In this document: piece by piece, positions 13,475 to 21,133 of the stretch | Position numbering within the stretch: position 1 is the first letter of the stretch | How the letters are laid out: every line of letters begins with the position of its first letter | Assembly (NCBI GenBank): GCA_049889655.1 | Contig: JBMHCY010000077.1 | Location: 1 to 23,729 of the forward strand | Direction: 5' to 3' | Origin: UBA1172 sp049889655 | GTDB taxonomy: Bacteria > Pseudomonadota > Alphaproteobacteria > Puniceispirillales > UBA1172 | DNA: 23,729 nucleotides | Notes under the pieces: model-generated | Seen by the model: only the letters and a program-made list of their open reading frames with translations | What the model was told of the DNA's origin: nothing | Database searches by the model: none | Program-made: the position numbers and the translations under genes

Positions 13475-14083
13475 ATGGCGACAGCACGCAAGGGTTCATC
13501 CAGGCGCAAGACACGCGAAACGTCGATCAGCGTTGATATCAACCTCGACGGCAGTGGCAAGGCAAAAATTGATACGGGCATCGGGTTTTTCGATCATATG
13601 CTCGATCAACTGGCTCGCCACGGGCTCATGGACATCACCCTCAAGGCCGAGGGTGACCTGCATATCGATACCCATCACACGGTCGAGGATTGTGGCTGGG
13701 CGCTGGGGGCGGCGTTTGCCGAGGCCCTTGGTGACCGCAGCGGGATCAACCGTTATGCCAGTTTCTATCTGCCGATGGATGAAGCCCTGTCGCGGGTGGC
13801 GGTGGATGTCTCGGGACGGCCTTTTCTGGTCTGGCGGGTTGAAATGACCTCGCCGCGCCTCGGCGAAATGGATACCGAAGTCTTCCGTGAATTCTTTCAG
13901 GCCTTCAGCCAGGCGGCCGGGATCACGCTGCATCTTGAGACACTCTACGGGGTCAACTGCCACCACATGGTGGAAAGCCTCTTCAAGGCGCTCGCCCGCA
14001 GCCTCCGCCAGGCGGTGACAATCGAGCCGCGCGAAGCCGGGCGTGTTCCCTCGACCAAAGGTGTGCTGGGGGGGAGCCTCTAG
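13475..14083 (+). CDS. hisB: Imidazoleglycerol-phosphate dehydratase
   Basis: HisB dehydrates imidazole glycerol phosphate to imidazole acetol phosphate, step 6 of histidine synthesis. The 202-aa product is the monofunctional form, without the N-terminal histidinol-phosphatase domain found in enterobacteria. The two manganese-binding repeats are visible: HHTVED (His67, His68, Glu71) after FFDHMLDQLARHG, and NCHHMVESLFKALARSLR (His163, His164, Glu167). A strong ribosome binding site AGGAGA lies 6-7 nt before the ATG. It is the first gene of the his unit; hisH starts 4 bp after its stop. Confidence 0.97.
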   Translation: MATARKGSSRRKTRETSISVDINLDGSGKAKIDTGIGFFDHMLDQLARHGLMDITLKAEGDLHIDTHHTVEDCGWALGAAFAEALGDRSGINRYASFYLPMDEALSRVAVDVSGRPFLVWRVEMTSPRLGEMDTEVFREFFQAFSQAAGITLHLETLYGVNCHHMVESLFKALARSLRQAVTIEPREAGRVPSTKGVLGGSL

Positions 14084-14087
14084 CCCC

Positions 14088-14720
14088 ATGAAACTGACCG
14101 TGGTTGATTATGGGTCCGGCAATCTGCAGTCGGTGGGACAGGCGTTGATGGCGGCAGCCCGGCATATCGGTCAGCCGATCGATATGACGATCACGGCTAT
14201 CCCTGACGATATCGCTGCTGCTGACGCCGTGGTGCTGCCCGGTGTCGGGGCTTTCGGTGATTGTGTTGCTGGGCTTGAGGCTATCGACGGCATGAAACCG
14301 GCACTTATCGAGGCTGTTCTGCATCAGGCAAAACCGTTTCTTGGCATCTGCGTCGGGATGCAGTTGATGGCCAGTCTTGGTCTTGAAGGCGGTGAAACCC
14401 CGGGGCTGGACTGGATTGGCGGGACTGTCAGCAAGCTCGATCCCGGGCCGGGGCTGAAAATCCCGCATATGGGCTGGAACAGCCTCAACCTTGTTGCGGA
14501 ACACGATCTCTGGGCAGGTATTGACCAAGGCGCGGCAGTGTATTTTCTGCATTCCTATGCTGTCACTGGTGCTGATCATGTCCTGGCGGAAACCGATTAC
14601 GGCGGCCCTGTTGTTGCCGCAATTGGCACTGATAATTTTGTTGGTCTGCAGTTTCATCCTGAAAAGAGCCAGGCTGTGGGGCAGCAGATCCTCGGCAACT
14701 GGCTGACCTGGAAACCATAA
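14088..14720 (+). CDS. hisH: Imidazole glycerol phosphate synthase, glutamine amidotransferase subunit
   Basis: HisH hydrolyses glutamine and channels ammonia to HisF, producing imidazole glycerol phosphate and AICAR. The 210-aa product has the class I amidotransferase triad: Cys88 in GICVGMQL, His190 and Glu192 in QFHPEKS. The oxyanion-strand motif PGVGAFGDC is present, as is VYFLHSYAV. The open frame reaches upstream to 14043 inside hisB, but the conserved start MKLTVVDYGSGNLQS is at ATG 14088. The 4-bp gap from hisB and the GGGGGGAG sequence at the end of hisB suggest coupled translation. Confidence 0.97.
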   Translation: MKLTVVDYGSGNLQSVGQALMAAARHIGQPIDMTITAIPDDIAAADAVVLPGVGAFGDCVAGLEAIDGMKPALIEAVLHQAKPFLGICVGMQLMASLGLEGGETPGLDWIGGTVSKLDPGPGLKIPHMGWNSLNLVAEHDLWAGIDQGAAVYFLHSYAVTGADHVLAETDYGGPVVAAIGTDNFVGLQFHPEKSQAVGQQILGNWLTWKP

Positions 14721-14729
14721 GAGAGCGTC

Positions 14730-15269
14730 ATGGAAACCCATTCCGAACGAACACCGATCACCAGCGTCGAAACGGTCAAGAACCTCAGCAACGGCGATAT
14801 GCAGGAACTCTGTGATGCCACGGAAGCGGCGATCGAAGATGGCGGCGGCTTCGGCTGGCTGACCATCCCGTCACGGAAACTGCTTGAGGATTACTGGAAG
14901 GGTGTTCTGCTCATTCCTGAACGCGAGCTGATCGTCGGCCGCATCGACGGTGTCATCGCCTCGAGCTGCCAGTTGGTGCGGCCGCCCCGCAACAACGAGG
15001 CGCAGGCGTTTTCGTTCCAGTTGACGACGTTTTTCGTCACCCCATGGGCGCGCGGCCACGGCCTCGCCCCGATGATGCTCGATGAAGCCGAGGCCTTTGC
15101 CCGTGGCAGCGGTTACTCGATGATCAATCTTGATGTCCGGGCCACGCAGGAAAGCGCGATCCGGCGATACGAAGCCGCAGGCTATGTGCGGTTTGGCGTT
15201 CACCCCCGCTATGCGCTTGTCAACGGTGAGTACATCCCCGGCTATTTCTACTACAAGGACGTGAAATGA
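14730..15269 (+). CDS. GNAT-family N-acetyltransferase within the his operon
   Basis: A 179-aa protein with a GNAT fold. The acetyl-CoA-binding motif A is visible as FFVTPWARGHGLAPMMLDEAEAFA (about residues 97-121), with the R/Q-x-x-G-x-G/A pattern in ARGHGLA. Motif B is INLDVRATQESAIRRYEAAGYVRFG. The C-terminus is aromatic (YIPGYFYYKDVK). It sits 9 bp after hisH and its stop overlaps the hisA start as ATGA, so its translation is coupled to histidine enzymes. No histidine-pathway step needs an acetyltransferase of this type; the substrate is unknown. Protein modification or detoxification of a pathway amine are guesses only. Confidence 0.88.
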   Translation: METHSERTPITSVETVKNLSNGDMQELCDATEAAIEDGGGFGWLTIPSRKLLEDYWKGVLLIPERELIVGRIDGVIASSCQLVRPPRNNEAQAFSFQLTTFFVTPWARGHGLAPMMLDEAEAFARGSGYSMINLDVRATQESAIRRYEAAGYVRFGVHPRYALVNGEYIPGYFYYKDVK

Positions 15270-15988
15270 ATCTCTATCCGGCGATCGATATCAAGGGAGG
15301 CGAATGCGTCCGCCTGCTCTATGGCGATATGGATGCAGTGACCCGCTACAACCCCGACCCGGGCGATCAGGCCCGGCGTTTTGTCGCGGCGGGATGCGGC
15401 TGGATCCATGTTGTTGATCTCGACGGGGCGGTGGGTGGCCAGGCGGTTAACCGTGATGCTGTCCGGGCGATCATCGCTGCCGGCGCAAAGGTTCAGCTTG
15501 GCGGCGGTATCCGTGACATGGCCGCTGTCGAAGCCTGGCTCAAGGCCGGGATCAACCGTGTCATTCTCGGGACGGCAGCACTCAAGGACCCGGATCTTGT
15601 CCGTGAAGCTGCCGCCGCTTTTCCCGGCCAGGTGGCCGTGGGGGCCGATGCCCGTGACGGCATGATCGCGGCTGAAGGCTGGGTCGAAACATCGGCAGTC
15701 TCCGCCCTTGATCTTGTCCGGCGGTTTGAAGATTGCGGGGTGGCGGCGGTTATCTTTACTGATATCGGCCGTGACGGGGCGCTGAAAGGTGTCAATCTTG
15801 ATGCGACGGCAGCCCTCGCCCGGGCCGTCAGTCTGCCGGTGATCGCTTCCGGCGGGGTTGCTTCAATCGATGATATCCGCGCTCTTGCCAAGGATGATAG
15901 CGGCATCGAAGGGGTGATCACCGGCCGGGCGATCTATGACGGCCGCCTTGATCTCGGCGAAGCTCTTGCCATGCTGGAGGCGGCCTGA
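15266..15988 (+). CDS. hisA: ProFAR isomerase HisA
   Basis: HisA isomerises ProFAR to PRFAR (Amadori rearrangement), step 4 of histidine synthesis. The 240-aa (beta/alpha)8 barrel has its two catalytic aspartates at Asp8 (LYPAIDIKGGECVRL) and Asp128 (VAVGADARDG). Phosphate-binding loops LGGGIR (78-83) and the later ASGGVAS and ITGRAIYDGRLDL segments are present. The start overlaps the acetyltransferase stop (ATGA). Its stop shares one base with the hisF start (TGATG). Confidence 0.97.
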   Translation: MNLYPAIDIKGGECVRLLYGDMDAVTRYNPDPGDQARRFVAAGCGWIHVVDLDGAVGGQAVNRDAVRAIIAAGAKVQLGGGIRDMAAVEAWLKAGINRVILGTAALKDPDLVREAAAAFPGQVAVGADARDGMIAAEGWVETSAVSALDLVRRFEDCGVAAVIFTDIGRDGALKGVNLDATAALARAVSLPVIASGGVASIDDIRALAKDDSGIEGVITGRAIYDGRLDLGEALAMLEAA

Positions 15989-16785
15989 TGCTGGCGACGC
16001 GGATCATCCCCTGCCTTGATGTGAACAACGGCCGGGTCGTCAAGGGGATCAATTTTGTCGATCTAGTTGATGCCGGGGATCCGGTTGAACAGGCCCGGGT
16101 CTATAACGATGCCGGGGCGGACGAGCTTTGTTTTCTCGATATCACCGCCAGCCATGAAGGCCGCGAGACGATCTATGATGTGGTCCGGCGGACAGCGGCG
16201 GAATGTTTCATGCCGTTGACGGTGGGCGGTGGTGTCCGCAGCGAAGAGGATTTCCGCACCCTGCTGCTGGCCGGGGCGGACAAGGTTTCGGTCAATTCCT
16301 CGGCGGTGACTGATCCTGATCTGCTTGGCCGTGCCGCATCGCGTTTCGGCAGCCAGTGTGTCGTCCTGGCCATTGATGCCCGGCGCAACGACAAGGGCGG
16401 GTTCGATGTCTTCACCCATGGCGGCCGCCAGAATACAGGCATCGATGCAATCGAATGGGCGCGTGAAGGGGCCCGCCGCGGGGCTGGTGAGATTCTGCTC
16501 ACCTCGATGGATGCTGATGGCACCAAGGATGGCTATGATCTTGAGCTGACGCGTGCTGTTGCCGATGCGGTTCCGGTTCCGGTGATCGCCTCTGGCGGGG
16601 CTGGTGACGCCGGGCATATGGCGGCGGCTGTCCGTGAAGGCCATGCCTCGGCAGTGCTGGCGGCGTCGATCTTTCACTTTGGCCTGCTGACTGTCGACAG
16701 CGTCAAGCAGGAAATGCAGGCCAGCGGTATCACTGTCCGCCGTGATGACCGCATCATCACCCCAACCGAACACAGCGGAGCCTGA
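15988..16785 (+). CDS. hisF: Imidazole glycerol phosphate synthase, cyclase subunit
   Basis: HisF uses ammonia from HisH to convert PRFAR to imidazole glycerol phosphate and AICAR. The 265-aa barrel shows catalytic Asp11 in IIPCLDVNNGRVVKG and Asp130 in VLAIDARR, with phosphate loops VGGGVRS (79-85) and IASGGAG. FLDITASHEGRET and TSMDADGTKDGYD are typical. The C-terminus runs about 10 residues past the common end. It overlaps hisA by one base and ends 3 bp before hisE, so HisH, HisA and HisF come from one transcript with the acetyltransferase between them. Confidence 0.97.
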   Translation: MLATRIIPCLDVNNGRVVKGINFVDLVDAGDPVEQARVYNDAGADELCFLDITASHEGRETIYDVVRRTAAECFMPLTVGGGVRSEEDFRTLLLAGADKVSVNSSAVTDPDLLGRAASRFGSQCVVLAIDARRNDKGGFDVFTHGGRQNTGIDAIEWAREGARRGAGEILLTSMDADGTKDGYDLELTRAVADAVPVPVIASGGAGDAGHMAAAVREGHASAVLAASIFHFGLLTVDSVKQEMQASGITVRRDDRIITPTEHSGA

Positions 16786-16788
16786 CCC

Positions 16789-17106
16789 ATGGATGCCCGA
16801 ATTGTTGATGAACTCTACGCGCTGATCCTGAGCCGCCGGGGCGAGGATACAGACACGTCATGGACAGCCCGGCTGCTGGCCGAGGCACCGGAACGCCCGG
16901 CCCAGAAACTCGGTGAAGAAGCCGTTGAATGCGTCATTGCGGCGATGCGTGGCGATACAGCATCACTCACCGGCGAGGCAGCGGACCTCATCTACCATCT
17001 GCTGGTTGTGCTGGCTGCGGCGGGGGTGTCACCGCAGGATGTCTGGGCCGAACTCGACCGCCGTCAGGGACAGTCGGGGATCGCCGAAAAAGCAAGTCGC
17101 CAGTAA
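16789..17106 (+). CDS. hisE: Phosphoribosyl-ATP pyrophosphohydrolase
   Basis: HisE hydrolyses phosphoribosyl-ATP to phosphoribosyl-AMP, step 2 of histidine synthesis. The 105-aa all-alpha protein belongs to the MazG-like superfamily. KLGEEAVECVIAAMRGD carries the metal-binding EExxE-type helix, and EAADLIYHLLVVLAAAGVS carries the second (ExxD). It is a stand-alone HisE; the HisI domain fused to it in enterobacteria is not found in this window. It starts 3 bp after hisF and is followed 12 bp later by hinT. Confidence 0.95.
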   Translation: MDARIVDELYALILSRRGEDTDTSWTARLLAEAPERPAQKLGEEAVECVIAAMRGDTASLTGEAADLIYHLLVVLAAAGVSPQDVWAELDRRQGQSGIAEKASRQ

Positions 17107-17118
17107 CAGGAGACCACC

Positions 17119-17487
17119 ATGACCGATTATGATCCGGAAAACATTTTCGCCAAAATTCTCGAAGGTACGATTCCCTGCAACGAGGTTGATCAGGACGAAA
17201 CGACGCTCTCCTTCGAGGATATCAACCCCCAGGCCCCGGTGCACAGCCTCGTGATCCCCAAGGGGTCTTATACCGATCTCAGTGATTTTGCCGCCCGGGC
17301 GAGCGATGCCGAAATAGCCGGATGGGTCCGGGCTCTCGCCCGTGTCGCCGCCAGGAAGGGCGTCGATGGCGAGGGCTACCGCGTGATCATGAACTGCGGT
17401 GCCAACGCCCATCAGGAAGTCCCGCATCTGCACGGCCATGTGCTCGGCGGCCAGCCTCTCGGGCCAATGCTCAGCCGCAAGGGCTGA
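17119..17487 (+). CDS. hinT: HIT-family purine nucleoside phosphoramidase (HinT)
   Basis: HinT-type proteins cleave the P-N bond of nucleoside phosphoramidates such as AMP-lysine or aminoacyl-AMP. The 122-aa product has the histidine triad HLHGHVLGG, with His103, His105 (expected nucleophile) and His107. It begins with the usual IFAKILEGTIPCNEV and has the conserved HSLVIPK strand. A strong ribosome binding site (CAGGAGA) precedes ATG 17119. It is the last gene of the his unit. The link with histidine genes is frequent in alphaproteobacteria, though the metabolic reason is not evident from sequence. Confidence 0.95.
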   Translation: MTDYDPENIFAKILEGTIPCNEVDQDETTLSFEDINPQAPVHSLVIPKGSYTDLSDFAARASDAEIAGWVRALARVAARKGVDGEGYRVIMNCGANAHQEVPHLHGHVLGGQPLGPMLSRKG

Positions 17488-17558
17488 CCGGTTTTCCCCA
17501 CGTTTGACCAAAAAGGCTTGTCATGGGCCTGTCATCAGGTACGATACCGATTACAACC

Positions 17559-17564
17559 TATAAT
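17559..17564 (+). promoter_or_regulatory. Candidate -10 element for comM
   Basis: TATAAT matches the -10 consensus exactly, but no acceptable -35 is seen at 16-18 bp spacing. It lies 16 bp before the comM ATG, so a transcript from it would have a leader of about 10 nt. Upstream, TGTCAT occurs twice exactly 11 bp apart (17519-17524 and 17530-17535), possibly an activator site. Confidence 0.35.
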
Positions 17565-17580
17565 AGATTAGCAAAAAATA

Positions 17581-19089
17581 ATGCAAGCAAAGATAAGGAC
17601 ATTGGCCTTTCGGGGTATTGATACAACACCGGTTGATGTTCAAGTCCATCTGTCCAATGGGTTGCCGAGCATGGCGATTGTCGGGCTGGCCGACAAGGCG
17701 GTTGCTGAATCAAGGGAACGGGTGCGGGCGGCACTTTCATCAATGATGCTGGCCCTGCCGCCCAAGCGGGTGGCAATCAACCTTGCCCCGGCTGACCTTG
17801 CCAAGGAAGGCTCACATTATGATCTGCCGATTGCCCTTGGCCTGATGGTCGCCATGGGGGTGCTGCCTGCTGACAGTCTCGATGGCATGGTGGTGCTCGG
17901 TGAATTGTCGCTTGATGGAACCATCGCCCCGGTTCACGGCGTGCTGTCTGCGGCTATCGGTGCGGCGGCCGAAGGCTGCGGTCTTGTCTGCCCGGCATCC
18001 TGCGGGCCGGAAGCGGCATGGGCCGGTGATCTGCCGATCATCGCCGCCCCGTCACTGCCTGCGCTGATCGCCCATATCCGTGGCGAACAGGTGCTGTCGC
18101 CGCCGCAGCCGAAAAAACAGGATCATCCCGGGCATGATGCTGATATGAAGGACCTGGCAGGCCAGTTCACCGCCCGCAGGGCCCTTGAGATCGCCGCGGC
18201 GGGAAGCCACAACCTCCTGATGATGGGGCCGCCCGGGGCCGGCAAATCGATGCTGGCTGCCCGGCTTCCCGGGTTGTTGCCGCCATTAACCCCCGCCGAA
18301 GCCCTTGAGGCGACGATGATCCACTCTCTCGCAGGTTTGCTGGATCAGGGAGGCCTGGTGATCCGCAGGCCGTTTCGTGATCCGCATCATTCGGCATCAA
18401 TAGCCGCCCTTGTCGGTGGCGGCAACCGGGCCCGCCCCGGCGAGGTCAGCCTTGCCCATGGGGGTGTGCTGTTTCTGGATGAACTGGCGGAATGGCATCG
18501 CGGCCATCTCGATTCCCTGCGCCAGACGATCGAGACCGGCAAGGCGGTTGTCAGCCGTGCCAACCATCACGTGACCTATCCGGCGCGGTTCCAGCTGATC
18601 GCCGCCATGAATCCCTGCCGCTGTGGTTATCTCGGTGATCCGGCCCGCGCCTGCACCCGGGCCCCGCTTTGCAGCCGCCAGTATCTGGCGAAAATCTCGG
18701 GCCCCATGCTCGACCGTTTTGACATGATGATCGAGGTCCCGGAGGTCCAGATCAAGGCGCTGTCGCGTGCCGGAAAATCAGAACAAAGTGATGATGTCGC
18801 GGCCCGCATCATGGATGCAAGGCAGTTTGCCCATGCCCGGCCACAACAGGCTGACGGCCTCGCCAATGCCTATCTTTCAACCGATATGCTCGAACAGGTG
18901 ACAGCCCTTGATGACAAGGCCCGGGGGATGATCGATGAGGCTGCCACCAAACAGGGGCTTTCCGCCCGCGGGTATCACCGGCTGCTAAAAGTCGCCCGCA
19001 CCATTGCTGATCTTGAAAAGAGGGACAGGGTCACGTCAGCTCATATCGCCGAGGCTCTGCAATACCGGCGGCTGCCCGCCAGTGCCTAG
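17581..19089 (+). CDS. comM: YifB/ComM-family Mg-chelatase-like AAA+ ATPase
   Basis: ComM is a hexameric AAA+ helicase that promotes branch migration during integration of transformed DNA in naturally competent bacteria; homologues are widespread in non-competent ones. The 502-aa length is normal. The N-terminal Lon-protease-like domain (about 1-170) includes VDVQVHLSNGLPSMAIVGL and the non-proteolytic S-x-K-like region. The AAA+ domain has Walker A GPPGAGKS at 216-223, PFRDPHHSASIAALVGGG, and Walker B VLFLDE at 296-301. A four-cysteine segment NPCRCGYLGDPARACTRAPLC (Cys346, 348, 358, 364) is a family feature. ATG 17581 starts at the conserved N-terminus but has no Shine-Dalgarno, only an A-rich stretch. 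Its TAG overlaps that of gshB (CTAG) in convergent orientation. Confidence 0.94.
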   Translation: MQAKIRTLAFRGIDTTPVDVQVHLSNGLPSMAIVGLADKAVAESRERVRAALSSMMLALPPKRVAINLAPADLAKEGSHYDLPIALGLMVAMGVLPADSLDGMVVLGELSLDGTIAPVHGVLSAAIGAAAEGCGLVCPASCGPEAAWAGDLPIIAAPSLPALIAHIRGEQVLSPPQPKKQDHPGHDADMKDLAGQFTARRALEIAAAGSHNLLMMGPPGAGKSMLAARLPGLLPPLTPAEALEATMIHSLAGLLDQGGLVIRRPFRDPHHSASIAALVGGGNRARPGEVSLAHGGVLFLDELAEWHRGHLDSLRQTIETGKAVVSRANHHVTYPARFQLIAAMNPCRCGYLGDPARACTRAPLCSRQYLAKISGPMLDRFDMMIEVPEVQIKALSRAGKSEQSDDVAARIMDARQFAHARPQQADGLANAYLSTDMLEQVTALDDKARGMIDEAATKQGLSARGYHRLLKVARTIADLEKRDRVTSAHIAEALQYRRLPASA

Positions 19090-20045
19090 CGCCGGGCTTC
19101 GATTGCATCCCAGATGGGGACAGTCAGGTCAACGCCGCTGAAGCGGGCAATCTCGCGCAGCCCGGTGGGGGAGGTGACGTTGATCTCCGTCAGGTAGCCG
19201 CCGATCACATCAATGCCGGTAAACAGCAGCCCGCGTTCTTTCAGGACAGGGCCGATGATGGCGCAGATCCGCCGGTCATCATCATCGAGTTCCGATTCCG
19301 CAGGCATCCCGCCGACATGCATATTTGAGCGGCTCTCGCCTTCCTGGGGGATCCGGTTGAGCGCCCCGGCCGCCTCGCCGTCAATGAGGATGACACGCTT
19401 GTCACCCTTGCGGACCTGGGGCAGGTATTGCTGTACCATCACCGGTGCACGGTCGCTTTCGAGCATCATTTCGAGCAGCGATGAGAGGTTGCTGTCGCCG
19501 GGCTTGATATGGAAGACACCGGCGCCGCCATTGCCGAACAGCGGCTTGACGATGATATCATCATGGTCTTTCCGGAATGCCCGGATTTCCGCCGGGTCAC
19601 GGCTGATCAGCGTTGGCGGGATAAGATCGGGGAAATAGGTGATCAGCAGCTTTTCCGGGGCGTTGCGGACTTCCGCCGGGTTGTTGACCACGAGCGTCTT
19701 CGGGTGCAGATGCTCGAGCAGATGCGTCGCCGTGATATACTGCATATCAAAGGGCGGGTCCTGCCGCATCAGGATGACATCACAGGCCGCCAGCGGCTGG
19801 ATGCGTTCGGGGCCGAAATCAACATGATTGCCGATCTCATCGCGCAGAGTGACATCGCGGCCACGGGCAAAGATACGCTCCGCCGGGGCCGCCCCGGGGG
19901 TCAGCGACATCCAGATCGCATCGGGGCCATAGACGAAAATCTCGTGGCCGCGCTTCTGGGCTTCGAGGGCAAGAGCAAAGGTGGTGTCGCCACGGATATC
20001 AATGGCGTCAATCGGGTCCATCTGAATGGCGATGCGAAGCCCCAT
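19086..20045 (-). CDS. gshB: Glutathione synthetase
   Basis: GshB ligates glycine to gamma-glutamylcysteine with ATP to form glutathione. The 319-aa ATP-grasp enzyme matches the E. coli type (about 316 aa). It starts with LRIAIQMDPIDAIDIRGDTTFALALEAQ, and has the MRQDPPFDMQYITATHLLE, VVNNPAEVRNAPEKL, IIVKPLFGNGGAGVF (glycine-rich loop) and NVTSPTGLREI motifs. I chose ATG 20045, with AGGGA 9 nt upstream; an in-frame TTG at 20054 would add MIL. No gshA is present here. It lies 19 bp after the BON-domain gene on the same strand and overlaps the end of comM by 4 bp. Confidence 0.96.
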   Translation of the reverse strand: MGLRIAIQMDPIDAIDIRGDTTFALALEAQKRGHEIFVYGPDAIWMSLTPGAAPAERIFARGRDVTLRDEIGNHVDFGPERIQPLAACDVILMRQDPPFDMQYITATHLLEHLHPKTLVVNNPAEVRNAPEKLLITYFPDLIPPTLISRDPAEIRAFRKDHDDIIVKPLFGNGGAGVFHIKPGDSNLSSLLEMMLESDRAPVMVQQYLPQVRKGDKRVILIDGEAAGALNRIPQEGESRSNMHVGGMPAESELDDDDRRICAIIGPVLKERGLLFTGIDVIGGYLTEINVTSPTGLREIARFSGVDLTVPIWDAIEARR

Positions 20046-20064
20046 CAGGATCAATCCCTACGGA

Positions 20065-20673
20065 TTACTGCCGGTCATCATCATTGATGGTGATGTAATT
20101 GACCACTTCCTGGGCAAAACGAAGGCTGCGGGCATGGTTGACGACCGCCTGCATTTCTTCTTCGTTTGAGGCAATCCCGGCGAGGAACACAGTGCCATTG
20201 ACGACTTCAACAGAGAAATTGATCGACGAGATATCGGTATCGGTGATCAGTTTGGCGCGCAGCTGGGCAGCAGCGGCGAGATCCTTGGCCAGATCCTTGA
20301 GTGAGGATTTATCGTTGACTTCGATTTCGTTGATCACCTCAACCACACCGCGGGTCTGCCAGGCGATCTGCGTGGCCTGGACTTTCTGATCAGGCAATTC
20401 GACATTGCCGGTCAGCAGCACGGAGCCCTGATTAACCGTCACCGAAATATCGGAGAACATGCTGACATCAGTCTGGATGAAGGAATCGCTGATCTTGGCG
20501 ACGATAACCCCGTCGGCTATTGATGTGCCCAGCCCTTTTTCCGTTGAACCGGCGACAACCGATGCCGCACCAACACCGACAACGGCCGGGGTACAGGCGG
20601 CATTGACGGCACCCACACCGATCAGTACCAGCATGGTCATCATCAGGCGAAGAAACGGGGTTGGTCTGGCCAT
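20065..20673 (-). CDS. BON-domain envelope protein (DolP/YraP-like), probable lipoprotein
   Basis: A 202-aa exported protein with a signal peptide of hydrophobic core MMTMLVLIGVGAVNA followed by Cys27. NAAC is a non-standard lipobox (Asn at -3), so lipidation is likely but not certain. Two BON domains follow, at about 58-115 (DVSMFSDISVTVNQGSVLLTGNV) and 135-200 (INFSVEVVNGTVFLAGIA). Double-BON lipoproteins such as E. coli DolP bind anionic phospholipids and help maintain the outer membrane. The company of yraN, rsmI and an lpoA-like gene mirrors the E. coli dolP locus and supports that identity. ATG 20673 has AGGA 8 nt upstream; the adjacent TTG 20676 is the alternative. Confidence 0.85.
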   Translation of the reverse strand: MARPTPFLRLMMTMLVLIGVGAVNAACTPAVVGVGAASVVAGSTEKGLGTSIADGVIVAKISDSFIQTDVSMFSDISVTVNQGSVLLTGNVELPDQKVQATQIAWQTRGVVEVINEIEVNDKSSLKDLAKDLAAAAQLRAKLITDTDISSINFSVEVVNGTVFLAGIASNEEEMQAVVNHARSLRFAQEVVNYITINDDDRQ

Positions 20674-20746
20674 CAATCTGTCCTTTCAATCTTCTCATCT
20701 TATATGTGACGCAGGGCAGCAGAAAACTCAACTGAATATTTTCATA

Positions 20747-20771
20747 CCGGTGGTGAAATTATCACCGCCGG
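20747..20771 (-). terminator. 10-bp hairpin at the yraN stop codon
   Basis: CCGGTGGTGA (20747-20756), loop AATTA, TCACCGCCGG (20762-20771) form a 10-bp stem with one G-U-type mismatch. The yraN TGA (20764-20762) is inside one arm. Read with yraN it is followed by TATGAAAATATT, not a clean U-tract. It could terminate the rsmI-yraN transcript or stabilise its 3' end before the BON gene, which begins 74 nt later. Confidence 0.45.
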
Positions 20772-21133
20772 ATGGCATCGCGGAAGACCTGAAGACTGAG
20801 GGGAGGCCTGACAACAACGACATCGAAGCGGATATTTTCGGCAACCATCCCCGATTGCATCAGGAAATGATCGGCGGCAGCGGTGATCCGTGCCTGCTGC
20901 CTCGCCCCGGGGAGGGTTTTCTCAAGGCTGAAAGCTGTGCGGCGGTGGGCAAACTTGACCTCAATGAAAACGAGACTGCGGCCACGGGCCATGATCAGGT
21001 CGATCTCACCGTGAAAACAGCGATAACGGTGGTGGATCAGCCGATGGCCAGACAATCGATAGCGCCACGCCGTGATCATTTCGGCTAGCCGCCCCCAGCG
21101 TTCGGCCTGCTGGCGTTCAGGTGTCGTCGGCAT
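20762..21133 (-). CDS. yraN: YraN family protein (UPF0102), endonuclease-like
   Basis: A 123-aa protein of the UPF0102 family, with a restriction-endonuclease-like fold and no firmly established function. The catalytic-type motif is intact: HGEIDLIMARGRSLVFIEVK (Glu and Asp of GEID, then Glu-x-Lys of IEVK), and a preceding arginine/histidine-rich strand. I use ATG 21133, whose product begins with the normal family N-terminus (ERQQAERWGRLAE); the open frame upstream to 21235 lies within rsmI. It overlaps the end of rsmI by 17 bp, so the two are probably co-translated. A hairpin covers its stop codon. Confidence 0.92.
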   Translation of the reverse strand: MPTTPERQQAERWGRLAEMITAWRYRLSGHRLIHHRYRCFHGEIDLIMARGRSLVFIEVKFAHRRTAFSLEKTLPGARQQARITAAADHFLMQSGMVAENIRFDVVVVRPPLSLQVFRDAIRR

